Assembly: GCA_003164255.1 (NCBI GenBank)
Contig: PLST01000227.1
Span: forward strand, 1-15,070
DNA from: Acidobacteriaceae bacterium
GTDB lineage: Bacteria > Acidobacteriota > Terriglobia > Terriglobales > Acidobacteriaceae
Direction of reading: 5' to 3'
Length of the DNA stretch: 15,070 nucleotides
Shown here: positions 6,568 to 13,419 of the stretch, piece after piece
Position numbering within the stretch: position 1 is the first letter of the stretch
Layout: each line of letters begins with the position of its first letter
Program-made: the position numbers and the translations under genes
The notes under the pieces: model-generated
Database searches by the model: none
Told to the model about the DNA's origin: nothing
The model's input: only the letters and a program-made list of their open reading frames with translations

Positions 6568-7815
6568 TCAAGTGCCGATTATGGGCGTTTCCGTCTCCGC
6601 CACGGGCAGACGGAGCGCGGTGGCGATAAGGGCGGCGAGCAGGAATGCCGCAGAGGTAATGCAGAGTGCGGCGCTCAGGCCGCCCTGCTGACTGATTCTT
6701 CCAATGAGATACGGGGCCGCGGCGGAAGTGACGCGGCCGATGTTGTAGACGAATCCCATGGCGCTGCCGCGCAATGCTGTGGGAAACAGTTCGCTGGTGA
6801 TGACCACGAAGCCGCTGAAGTAGCCGGTGCCAAAGAAGCCGACCAACGGGCCGATGACCAGCAGTGCGCGCGGGTCGCGGACAAAAGCGAAAAGTGGCAC
6901 GAGCACGGTGGCTGCAAGCAGGAACGCGATGTAAGTATTCTTGCGGCTGAAGCGGTCGGCGATGAATCCGAAGGAGACGTAGCCGAGAAACATGCCACCT
7001 TCCATCGCGATGGTCCAGCCCGAGGTTTCGACGATGCTGAGGCCTCGGCCGCCTTCAGCAACGGACATGGACAGGAAGCGCGGGATCCAGGTAAACAGTC
7101 CCCACCACGCGAACAGCGCGGCGGCGTTCATGGTGGCGCAGATGAGCACGTTGCGGCCGATGGCACCGCGAAAGAGTTGGCCGATCGGAATCCCTTGTGT
7201 CGGGTGCTTCGCTCGTTGCTCAGCCCAGGCCTCCGGTTCTTTCAACCTTCGCTGGAGCCAGAGCGTGACGAGAGCAGGCGCGACGCCGACGAAGAAGACC
7301 GCGCGCCAGCCGAAGTGGGGCATGACGATGGCCACAAGAGCCGCTCCCAGCGCGTAGCCGATGGCCCAGGAACTCTGCACCAGGGCAAGCGCCTTGCCGC
7401 GGTGGCGCGCGGGCCATGTTTCGGCGACAAGAGCAGCGCCCGCGGCCCATTCGCCGCCCATGCCCAGACCGAGCAGTACGCGGCAGACCATCAACTGACC
7501 GGCCGTGTGCGTGAAGCCGCAGAGGGCAGTGGCGACCGAGTAGCCGAGGATGCTCCAGGTGAGGGCGCGGACGCGTCCGAAGCGGTCAGCAACCCAGCCG
7601 AAGGCGAGCCCGCCCACGGCCGCAGAGATGAGCGTGGCCGACATCATGGCGCCACTCATGGCGGCGGAGAGGTGCATCTCCAACTGGACGGCGCCGAGGA
7701 CAAGCGCGTAGATCATCACGTCCATGCTGTCGAGCATCCAGCCGAGGGAGGCGGCCAGGAGCGTGCGCTTCTGCATGCTCGACGCCTCGATGAGCCAGCC
7801 GGTGATTTGGTTCAA
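6568..7815 (-). CDS. MFS transporter, metabolite/H+ symporter type
   Basis: This is a 415-residue, 12-helix major facilitator protein of the inner membrane. It resembles the aromatic-acid/sialate/metabolite:H+ symporters. The first helix holds GWMLDSMDVMIYALVLG with acidic residues inside the membrane. The loop 2-3 signature is GWVADRFGRVRAL, helix 4-5 has RVLLGLGMGGEWAAGAALVA then ETWPARHRGKALAL, and the second half repeats the loop motif as GFIADRFSRKNTY. The start is a TTG at 7815 with AGAGG 7 bases upstream; an ATG 13 codons later is the fallback. The gene is divergent from hyuA across a short shared control region, suggesting that it imports the substrate of HyuAB or exports a product. 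The substrate cannot be read from the sequence. Confidence 0.9.
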   Translation of the reverse strand: MNQITGWLIEASSMQKRTLLAASLGWMLDSMDVMIYALVLGAVQLEMHLSAAMSGAMMSATLISAAVGGLAFGWVADRFGRVRALTWSILGYSVATALCGFTHTAGQLMVCRVLLGLGMGGEWAAGAALVAETWPARHRGKALALVQSSWAIGYALGAALVAIVMPHFGWRAVFFVGVAPALVTLWLQRRLKEPEAWAEQRAKHPTQGIPIGQLFRGAIGRNVLICATMNAAALFAWWGLFTWIPRFLSMSVAEGGRGLSIVETSGWTIAMEGGMFLGYVSFGFIADRFSRKNTYIAFLLAATVLVPLFAFVRDPRALLVIGPLVGFFGTGYFSGFVVITSELFPTALRGSAMGFVYNIGRVTSAAAPYLIGRISQQGGLSAALCITSAAFLLAALIATALRLPVAETETPIIGT

Positions 7816-7831
7816 GAAAGGACCTCTTGCA

Positions 7832-7843
7832 TTAGAGTTCTAA
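7832..7843. promoter_or_regulatory. Palindrome between the divergent MFS and hyuA genes
   Basis: TTAGA-GT-TCTAA is a 5-bp perfect inverted repeat with a 2-base centre, placed midway between the MFS start (7815) and hyuA. Size and position fit a regulator operator controlling both directions, but no regulator gene is in the window. The short arms could arise by chance. Confidence 0.35.
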
Positions 7844-7901
7844 CATACGGTTGATTGGATTCATTGGGCACCGCGAGATTGCGAAACGAGAGAAAGCCGA
7901 T

Positions 7902-9896
7902 TTGCGCATAGCCATCGATACCGGCGGCACCTTTACTGACTGCGTTTGCCTGGCAGACGGGCAACTGCGCGTGCTGAAGCTTTTTTCAACGCCGGCCGAT
8001 CCGTCGCTGGCGGTGCTGGATGGGTTGCGGCAGATGGGCGCGGGCGAAGGCCTCAACGTGCGGCATGGAACGACGGTGGGCACCAACGCCATGCTGGAGC
8101 GGACGGGCGCGCAGGTTGCGTTTGTGACCACGGCTGGCTTTGAAGACACCATCGCCATCGGCCGGCAGACGCGCGCGCGGCTCTACGATTGGTTTCAACC
8201 GGTGCCTGTGAGCCTGGTGCCAAAGAAATTGCGCTTCGGCGTGAACGAGCGCGTAAGCGCCGAGGGCGAGGCTCTGCGCACGCCGAGCGAAGAAGATCTA
8301 GCCGCGCTGGTAAAGGCCGTGCGGGCGAGCGGGGCCGAGGCAGTGGCCATTTCGCTGCTGTTTTCGTTTGCCAATCCGGCGGCGGAGCGGCGCGTGGAAG
8401 CGGCGCTGCTTGAGCTGGGGATTCCGGTCTCGGCTTCACACCGCATTCTGCCTGAATTTCGAGAGTACGAGCGCGCGTCGACGACGGTGGTGAATGCATA
8501 TCTGGCGCCGAAGATGGGCAGCTACCTGACCAACCTTGAAAATCGCATCGCCGCGCAGCACAAGGGCGGGCGCATGGACGTGATGCAGTCTTCAGGCGGC
8601 ATTGTGCCGGCGCGGCTGGCGGCGCGCGAGCCGGTGCGCACGGTGCTGTCAGGACCTGCGGGCGGAGTGGTGGGCGCGTGCCAGATGGCGCGCTGGGCGG
8701 CGTTTGACCGCATTATCGGGTTCGACATGGGAGGTACATCGACGGATGTGTTTCTTGCCGATGCGGCTGCGGGCGGCGCGGAGCGGACGCGCGAGTCGGT
8801 GGTGGCCGGCGTACCGATTGGCGTGCCCATGCTCGACATTCACACGGCAGGAGCGGGCGGCGGATCGATTGCGCGCTTTGATGCCGGAGGAATGCTGAAG
8901 GTGGGGCCGGAGTCCGCGGGTGCCGATCCGGGGCCCATCTGTTTTGGGCGCGGCACCCTGCCGACGGTGACCGATGCCAATCTGCTGCTGGGACGCATGG
9001 ATTCGGCGAGCTTTCTTGCGGGCGGTGTGAAGCTGGACCGCGATCGCGCCGAGATGTTGATGAGCAAGAGGAAGGGCGCGCTGGCCACGGTGGAGGAGTT
9101 TGCCGACGGGATTCTTCGCGTGGTGGAGACGGAGATGGAGAAGGCCATTCGCGTGATCTCAGTGGAGCGCGGGCACGATCCGCGCTCGTTCACGCTGGTT
9201 GCCTTTGGCGGCGGAGGGCCGCTGCATGCATGCGCCCTGGCACGGGCTTTGCGCATTCCGCGAGTGCTGGTGCCGATTCTTCCGGGAGCGCTTTCAGCGG
9301 TGGGGATTCTGCTTGCCGATGTGGTGCGCGACTACTCGCGTACCGTAATGCTCGGAGGCGATGCGATCGGCGCGCTGGGCAAGGATTTTGCGGAGTTGGA
9401 AAAGATGGGTGCCGAGGAATTTGCCGCCGAGGGGCTGAAAGGAACGGCGCAGCACACGCTTGACCTGCGCTATCGGCGGCAGGGGTATGAGTTGAATGTG
9501 GAGTACGATCCGCAAGTGCCGGCGCGCTCCATTGTGGCGTTTCATCGGCTTCATGCGCAGCGCTATGGATTCTCGGATGCGGAGCGGCCGATCGAAATCG
9601 TGAACCTGCGGCTGCGGATGACGGCCGAGGGCGAGCCTTATGTGCCGCGGCGTCACGAACTGGTTGCGGGCGACGGCAGCGCGGCCTTCTATGCGGAGCG
9701 CGAAGTCTTCTTCGAGCGCCGGTTCCGGCCCACGCGTTTTTATCAGCGCGAAAAACTGACGCCGGGTGACCGGATTGCGGGCCCGGCGATGATTACCGAA
9801 TATACGGCGGCCACGCTGCTGCCTCCGGGAGCCAGCGCGCTGGTGGACGGATTCGGCAACTTGGTGATTGACGTAGGTGGAGAGGTGCGCGCATGA
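7902..9896 (+). CDS. hyuA: Hydantoinase/oxoprolinase family protein, A subunit (HyuA-like)
   Basis: HyuA-type subunits carry an actin/ASKHA-like ATP site and work with HyuB-type partners in ATP-dependent opening of cyclic amides (N-methylhydantoin, 5-oxoproline) or in related carboxylations. The 664-residue product has Hydant_A_N at the start (RIAIDTGGTFTDCV, residues 2-15; HGTTVGTNAMLERTGA), EFREYERASTTVVNAYL, and then the Hydantoinase_A core with DVMQSSGGIVPARL, VLSGPAGGVVGA, IGFDMGGTSTDVFL, SAGADPGPICFG and FGGGGPLHACALARAL. A C-terminal beta domain ends in PGDRIAGPAMITEYTAATLL. I chose the TTG at 7902 since homologues begin at MRIxxDxGGTFTD. A TTG at 7851 in the same frame would add 17 residues, and neither has a strong ribosome binding site. 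It overlaps hyuB by ATGA. The true substrate is unknown. Confidence 0.9.
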   Translation: MRIAIDTGGTFTDCVCLADGQLRVLKLFSTPADPSLAVLDGLRQMGAGEGLNVRHGTTVGTNAMLERTGAQVAFVTTAGFEDTIAIGRQTRARLYDWFQPVPVSLVPKKLRFGVNERVSAEGEALRTPSEEDLAALVKAVRASGAEAVAISLLFSFANPAAERRVEAALLELGIPVSASHRILPEFREYERASTTVVNAYLAPKMGSYLTNLENRIAAQHKGGRMDVMQSSGGIVPARLAAREPVRTVLSGPAGGVVGACQMARWAAFDRIIGFDMGGTSTDVFLADAAAGGAERTRESVVAGVPIGVPMLDIHTAGAGGGSIARFDAGGMLKVGPESAGADPGPICFGRGTLPTVTDANLLLGRMDSASFLAGGVKLDRDRAEMLMSKRKGALATVEEFADGILRVVETEMEKAIRVISVERGHDPRSFTLVAFGGGGPLHACALARALRIPRVLVPILPGALSAVGILLADVVRDYSRTVMLGGDAIGALGKDFAELEKMGAEEFAAEGLKGTAQHTLDLRYRRQGYELNVEYDPQVPARSIVAFHRLHAQRYGFSDAERPIEIVNLRLRMTAEGEPYVPRRHELVAGDGSAAFYAEREVFFERRFRPTRFYQREKLTPGDRIAGPAMITEYTAATLLPPGASALVDGFGNLVIDVGGEVRA

Positions 9897-11479
9897 ACGC
9901 TCGCGCGAGCGACCCGATTGAGCTGACGATTTTTCAATGTGCTGTGCATTCGATTGCCGAGGAGATGGGCGCGGCGTTGCGGCGCACGGCCCTTTCACCC
10001 AACATCAAGGAGCGGCGCGATTATTCCTGCGCGGTGTTTGACGGCAAGGGACGCGTGATTGCGATGGGCGACCACATGCCGGTGCACCTGGGCTCCATGC
10101 CCATGTCGGTTGCGGCGGCGGTGGCGGCGATTGACCTGGGCCCCGGCGACATCGCGATTCTGAACGATCCTTACGCGGGTGGGACGCACCTTCCGGACAT
10201 CACGATGGTGTTGCCGGTTTTTGTTGCGAGCGAAAAGCGGCCGAGCTTTTATGTCTCCAATCGCGCGCATCACGCCGATGTGGGGGGAAGGTTTGCGGGC
10301 TCCATGGGGCCGGCGGAGGAGATTTTTCAGGAGGGCATTCGCATTCCTCCGGTGCGCATTGTGCGCGGCGGCGTGGTGGATCGCGAGATGCTGGATTTGA
10401 TTTTGCTGAACGTGCGCACGCCGCGCGAGCGCGAGGGCGACCTGGATGCGCAGATCGGCGCCTGCCGGGTGGGCGAACAACGCATCCAGCAATTGGCTAA
10501 GAAATTTGGCGCGCGAGCGCTGGAGTCGCTTGTGGACGAGCTGCTGGATTACTCGGAACGGCTGGTGCGCGCCGAGTTGCGCACTATGCCGGCGGGCGAG
10601 TTCTGCGCGGAAGACTGGTTGGACAGCGACGGGGTGACGGATGAGCCGCGCAAGATTGCTGTGCGGTTGCGGTTCGATCCGGATGCGGCAAGCGTTCATG
10701 TGGATTTCGCTGGTTCGTCGGCGCAGGTTGCGGGCAGCGTGAACGCAGTGCGCGCGATTACGCTGTCGGCTTGCTTTTACGTTTTGCGCTGTCTGCTCAA
10801 GGAAGATGCGCCGGCGACTGCGGGGATTCTGCGGCCACTTACGCTTACGTGTCCCGAGGGATCGATTGTGGATGCGCGGCCGCCTGCGGCGGTGGCTGGC
10901 GGCAATGTGGAAACGTCGCAGCGCATTGTGGATGTGCTGTTGCGGGCATTGGCGAAGGCGGTTCCGGAGCGGGTTCCGGCGGCGAGCGCGGGGACGATGA
11001 GCAACCTGACCATCGGGGGCGTGGATCACCGCACGGGCGAGCCGTTTACGTATTACGAAACGACCGCCGGCGGCATGGGTGCGCGCATGGGCCTTGACGG
11101 CGTGAGCGGCGTGCAAACGCACATGACGAACTCTCTCAATACGCCGATAGAGGCGCTCGAATATGCTTATCCGTTTCGCGTGTTGCGTTACGGCTATCGA
11201 TGCGGATCGGGCGGGGAAGGCAAATTTCGCGGCGGCGACGGGTTGACGAAGGAGATCGAGGTGCTGACGCGCGCGCAGATGACTTTGCTTGCGGAGCGGA
11301 GACGATTTCGGCCGTGGGGATTGCAGGGCGGCGAGGAGGGCGCGGCTGGGAAGGCTTGGGTTTCGAGGGCGGGGCGTGCGGAGAAGGTTGAGTTGCCGGG
11401 AAAATGCAGCCTGCAGCTTGCAGCGGGTGATGTGCTGCGGATTGAGACGCCGGGTGGCGGCGGGTGGGGGAAGAAGTGA
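9893..11479 (+). CDS. hyuB: Hydantoinase/oxoprolinase family protein, B subunit (HyuB-like)
   Basis: The 528-residue product matches the Hydantoinase_B domain over its whole length: TIFQCAVHSIAEEMGAALRR (13-32), then TALSPNIKERRDYSCAVFD, MGDHMPVHLGSMPMSV, LNDPYAGGTHLPDIT, SNRAHHADVGG, LNVRTPREREGDLDAQIGAC, VDFAGSSAQVAGSVNAVRA, GGNVETSQRIVDVLL, TYYETTAGGMGARMG, QTHMTNSLNTPIEALE and a Gly-rich C-terminus ending LRIETPGGGGWGKK. This subunit pairs with HyuA; in eukaryotic 5-oxoprolinase both are one chain. The ATG lies inside the hyuA stop (ATGA at 9893-9896), so translation is coupled and a 1:1 complex is expected. A 498-residue open frame on the opposite strand (9995-11491) is an Arg/His-rich artefact of high GC. 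Confidence 0.92.
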   Translation: MNARASDPIELTIFQCAVHSIAEEMGAALRRTALSPNIKERRDYSCAVFDGKGRVIAMGDHMPVHLGSMPMSVAAAVAAIDLGPGDIAILNDPYAGGTHLPDITMVLPVFVASEKRPSFYVSNRAHHADVGGRFAGSMGPAEEIFQEGIRIPPVRIVRGGVVDREMLDLILLNVRTPREREGDLDAQIGACRVGEQRIQQLAKKFGARALESLVDELLDYSERLVRAELRTMPAGEFCAEDWLDSDGVTDEPRKIAVRLRFDPDAASVHVDFAGSSAQVAGSVNAVRAITLSACFYVLRCLLKEDAPATAGILRPLTLTCPEGSIVDARPPAAVAGGNVETSQRIVDVLLRALAKAVPERVPAASAGTMSNLTIGGVDHRTGEPFTYYETTAGGMGARMGLDGVSGVQTHMTNSLNTPIEALEYAYPFRVLRYGYRCGSGGEGKFRGGDGLTKEIEVLTRAQMTLLAERRRFRPWGLQGGEEGAAGKAWVSRAGRAEKVELPGKCSLQLAAGDVLRIETPGGGGWGKK

Positions 11480-11485
11480 GTGGTA

Positions 11486-11520
11486 TCCCACTCATGCGCA
11501 AAGAACGCGCATGAATGGGA
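11486..11520. repeat. Long imperfect palindrome between convergent genes
   Basis: The arms 11486-11499 (TCCCACTCATGCGC) and 11507-11520 (GCGCATGAATGGGA) pair over 14 positions with one mismatch around a 7-base loop, AAAGAAC. It starts 7 bases after the hyuB stop and lies between convergent hyuB and garR. There is no T-tract, so it is not a classic intrinsic terminator, though a stem this strong could stop or protect transcripts from both sides. From memory, similar palindromes followed by GGGCACCCG-like words (here 11535-11543) recur in Acidobacteriaceae genomes, so it may be a REP-like interspersed element; this is unverified. Confidence 0.65.
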
Positions 11521-11557
11521 CACAGAGATTCATCGGGCACCCGGATTATTGTTGACG

Positions 11558-12454
11558 CTATGCGGGCTTCTTGACTTCGACGTGCGAGAGGCTTTCGATG
11601 ACGGTGGCGATGGCTGAGTGATCAAGGTCTCCCTTGCCGTCGGCGATGAGCGAGTTGAGCATCTGCTGGACGAGCGCGGTGAAGGGCAGATAGACGTTGT
11701 TGGCTTCAGCGGTCTGCAGGGCATTGCGCAAGTCCTTCTGGTGAAGCTTGATTTTGAAGCCGGGCTTGAAGTTGCGCGCGATGAGCATGGGAGCCTTGGC
11801 GTTGAGCACGGTGCTGCCGGCGAGGCCGCCCTTGACCGCATTGAAGACCACTTCAGGATCGAGTCCGCAGCGCGTGGCCAGCACCAGCGCTTCTCCCATG
11901 GCGGCGATGTTGCAGGCGACCATGATTTGATTCGCAAGCTTGGTGGTGTTGCCCGCGCCCACAGGGCCGGTGAGCAGCACGCTTGCGCCGAGGTTCTTGA
12001 GGATGGGCTCGGCCTTGGCGAAGACGGCCGCGTCACCGCCGACCATGATGGCGAGGGTGCCGTCGATGGCCTTGGGCTCGCCGCCGCTGACGGGTGCGTC
12101 GAGAAAATCCACGCCCTTGGCCGCGCAGGCAGCAGCAACCTTTTGCGAGACGGCGGGATTGATGGAGCTCATGTCGATGACGAGCGTGCCGGGCTTGGCG
12201 CCTTCAAGAATTCCGCCGGGACCCAGCACCACTTCCTCCACCTGCGGCCCGTCGGGGACCATGGTGATGAGGATAGGCGCTTGCGCGGCGACTTCCTTGC
12301 TGGATGCGGCGCGCTTGGCTCCGGCGGCAACAACGTCGTCGAGAGCGGCAGTGGCAAATGCGTCAAACGCAATCACCGAGTGACCGGCCTTCATCAGGTT
12401 CTTGGCCATGGGGCGGCCCATAATCCCGAGTCCTATGAATCCAATGGTTGCCAT
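11558..12454 (-). CDS. garR: 2-hydroxy-3-oxopropionate (tartronate semialdehyde) reductase
   Basis: The enzyme reduces tartronate semialdehyde to D-glycerate with NAD(P)H, in the cytoplasm. The 298-residue product follows E. coli GarR/GlxR closely as I recall it: Rossmann motif GFIGLGIMGRPMAKNL (5-20), MVPDGPQVEEVVLG, GAKPGTLVIDMSS, substrate-binding DAPVSGGEPKAIDGTLAIMV with S123, catalytic K172 in GAGNTTKLANQ, and GGLAGSTVLNAKAPM then RNFKPGFKIKLHQKDL. The paralogous 3-hydroxyisobutyrate dehydrogenase is less likely because the GGEPKAIDGTL and GGLAGSTVL segments are of the GarR type. The start is the ATG at 12454 with AAAGGAG (12462-12468 on the complement) 7 bases upstream; the frame open to 12550 reads into garL and is not coding. 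It follows garL by 40 bases and uses the product of that aldolase. Confidence 0.93.
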   Translation of the reverse strand: MATIGFIGLGIMGRPMAKNLMKAGHSVIAFDAFATAALDDVVAAGAKRAASSKEVAAQAPILITMVPDGPQVEEVVLGPGGILEGAKPGTLVIDMSSINPAVSQKVAAACAAKGVDFLDAPVSGGEPKAIDGTLAIMVGGDAAVFAKAEPILKNLGASVLLTGPVGAGNTTKLANQIMVACNIAAMGEALVLATRCGLDPEVVFNAVKGGLAGSTVLNAKAPMLIARNFKPGFKIKLHQKDLRNALQTAEANNVYLPFTALVQQMLNSLIADGKGDLDHSAIATVIESLSHVEVKKPA

Positions 12455-12494
12455 CAGTGTTCTCCTTTGTGAAAGATCCTTTTTGGTTTTCCAG

Positions 12495-13274
12495 CTATTT
12501 CTTGAAGCGAGCCGCCACCTGCTCGGCGGTGCGCGCCAGAAGGCCCACATCGCTGCCGACGGCGGTGAAGTTGTAACCCATGGCGAATAGATCTTCGACG
12601 TCGTCGAGATTGCCGGTCAACATGCCGGCGGCCTTGCCTGCGGCGCGAATGCGCGTGGCCGCCTCTTTCAGGGCCGCCTGCACCTCAGGATGCTTGGGGT
12701 TGGCCAGGTGACCGAAGTCCGCAGCCAGATCGCTGGGGCCGATGAAGATGCCGTCAACGCCATCGACAGCTGCGATGGACTCAATCTCCTTCATGGCGGC
12801 GCGCGTTTCAACCTGCACCAGCACGCATGTATCGAGATGTGCATTCTTGTGGTAGCCCGTGATGCGGCCGTAGTCGTTGGCGCGCGGGGTGACCGAGACT
12901 CCGCGGATGCCGAGCGGCGGATAGCGCGTGGCGGCCACGGCATGCAGCGCTTCTTCGACGTTCTGCACAAAGGGAATGAGCAGCGTGCGTGCTCCTACGT
13001 CAAGTGCGCGCTTGATGGTGACCATGTCGTTCCACGGCACGCGAAAGACGGGCTCGGCCGTGCCCCCGCGCATGGCCTGCAGTTGCTGGAGCAGCAGGGG
13101 AATGTCGTTGGGCGCGTGCTCGCCATCAATCACGATCCAGTCAAAACCCGCGCCGGCAATAATCTCCGTGGCGATTCCACTGGCCAGGCCGCTCCACAAG
13201 CCCACCTGGCGCTCACCCTTGGCGATCGCCTGCTTGAATGCGTTGCGGGGTAGATGTCCCGGCCATTCCGGCAT
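12495..13274 (-). CDS. garL: 2-dehydro-3-deoxyglucarate aldolase, HpcH/HpaI family
   Basis: This is a class II pyruvate aldolase that splits 5-keto-4-deoxy- or 2-keto-3-deoxy-glucarate into pyruvate and tartronate semialdehyde. The 259-residue product is collinear with E. coli GarL (256 residues) from memory: GLWSGLASGIATEIIAGAGF then DWIVIDGEHAPND, VFRVPWNDMVTIKRALDVGA, RYPPLGIRGVSVTPRAN, VLVQVETRAAM, DGVDGIFIGPSDLAADFGHL and FTAVGSDVGLLA. With a +3 offset, the known active-site residues are present: H53 and R78 as catalytic residues, E156 and D182 as metal ligands. AAGGAG (13283-13288 on the complement) is 8 bases before the ATG. The next gene, garR, reduces the tartronate semialdehyde formed. 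HpcH/HpaI aldolases accept several aldehydes, so cleavage of 2-keto-3-deoxygluconate is also conceivable. Confidence 0.93.
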   Translation of the reverse strand: MPEWPGHLPRNAFKQAIAKGERQVGLWSGLASGIATEIIAGAGFDWIVIDGEHAPNDIPLLLQQLQAMRGGTAEPVFRVPWNDMVTIKRALDVGARTLLIPFVQNVEEALHAVAATRYPPLGIRGVSVTPRANDYGRITGYHKNAHLDTCVLVQVETRAAMKEIESIAAVDGVDGIFIGPSDLAADFGHLANPKHPEVQAALKEAATRIRAAGKAAGMLTGNLDDVEDLFAMGYNFTAVGSDVGLLARTAEQVAARFKK

Positions 13275-13327
13275 AAGATTTACTCCTTGAGTGCAGGCTG
13301 CGCAGAGCGATAGGTTAACAACACAGA

Positions 13328-13380
13328 TGGTAGCTTAAACGATCGGCGAAATCGTACTGCGAATCCAGTTTAAGTGGTAG
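13328..13380. repeat. Inverted repeat nested in direct repeats upstream of garL
   Basis: TGGTAG-CTTAAAC (13328-13340) is mirrored by GTTTAAG-TGGTAG (13368-13380). The 7-bp CTTAAAC/GTTTAAG arms are inverted, while the flanking TGGTAG is a direct repeat. The 27 bases between contain a smaller CGAT...ATCG pair. The layout fits either two operator half-sites about 34 bases apart or a tiny insertion with 6-base target duplications. It lies in the 145-base gap between the transporter stop and garL. Confidence 0.4.
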
Positions 13381-13390
13381 GGCCATGAAC

Positions 13391-13415
13391 AGATCGAGGC
13401 CAGTTAGATCGAGGC
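13391..13415. repeat. Short 15-base-period direct repeat
   Basis: AGATCGAGGC occurs at 13391-13400 and again at 13406-13415, separated by CAGTT, just downstream (in transcription sense) of the transporter stop codon. Probably a small slippage duplication; no function is suggested. Confidence 0.45.
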
Positions 13416-13419
13416 GGGA

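Noticed and set aside
7177..7854. 225-codon plus-strand frame across the 5' part of the MFS gene
   Set aside because: The translation is charged and repetitive (Glu/Arg/Gly/Ala) and antisense to well-formed transmembrane helices.
9995..11491. 498-codon open frame on the minus strand opposite hyuB
   Set aside because: The product is Arg/His/Ala-rich without any recognisable domain, and it mirrors a complete Hydantoinase_B protein. Long antisense frames are expected at this GC content.
11618..12472. 284-codon open frame on the plus strand opposite garR
   Set aside because: It lies antisense to a clearly conserved enzyme, and the translation is low-complexity Gly/Asp/His-rich sequence with no domain.
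12455..12550. Longer garR start inside garL
   Set aside because: Homologues begin at MxxIGFIGLGIMG, and the ATG at 12454 has a good AAAGGAG. The extra 32 residues overlap the garL coding end.
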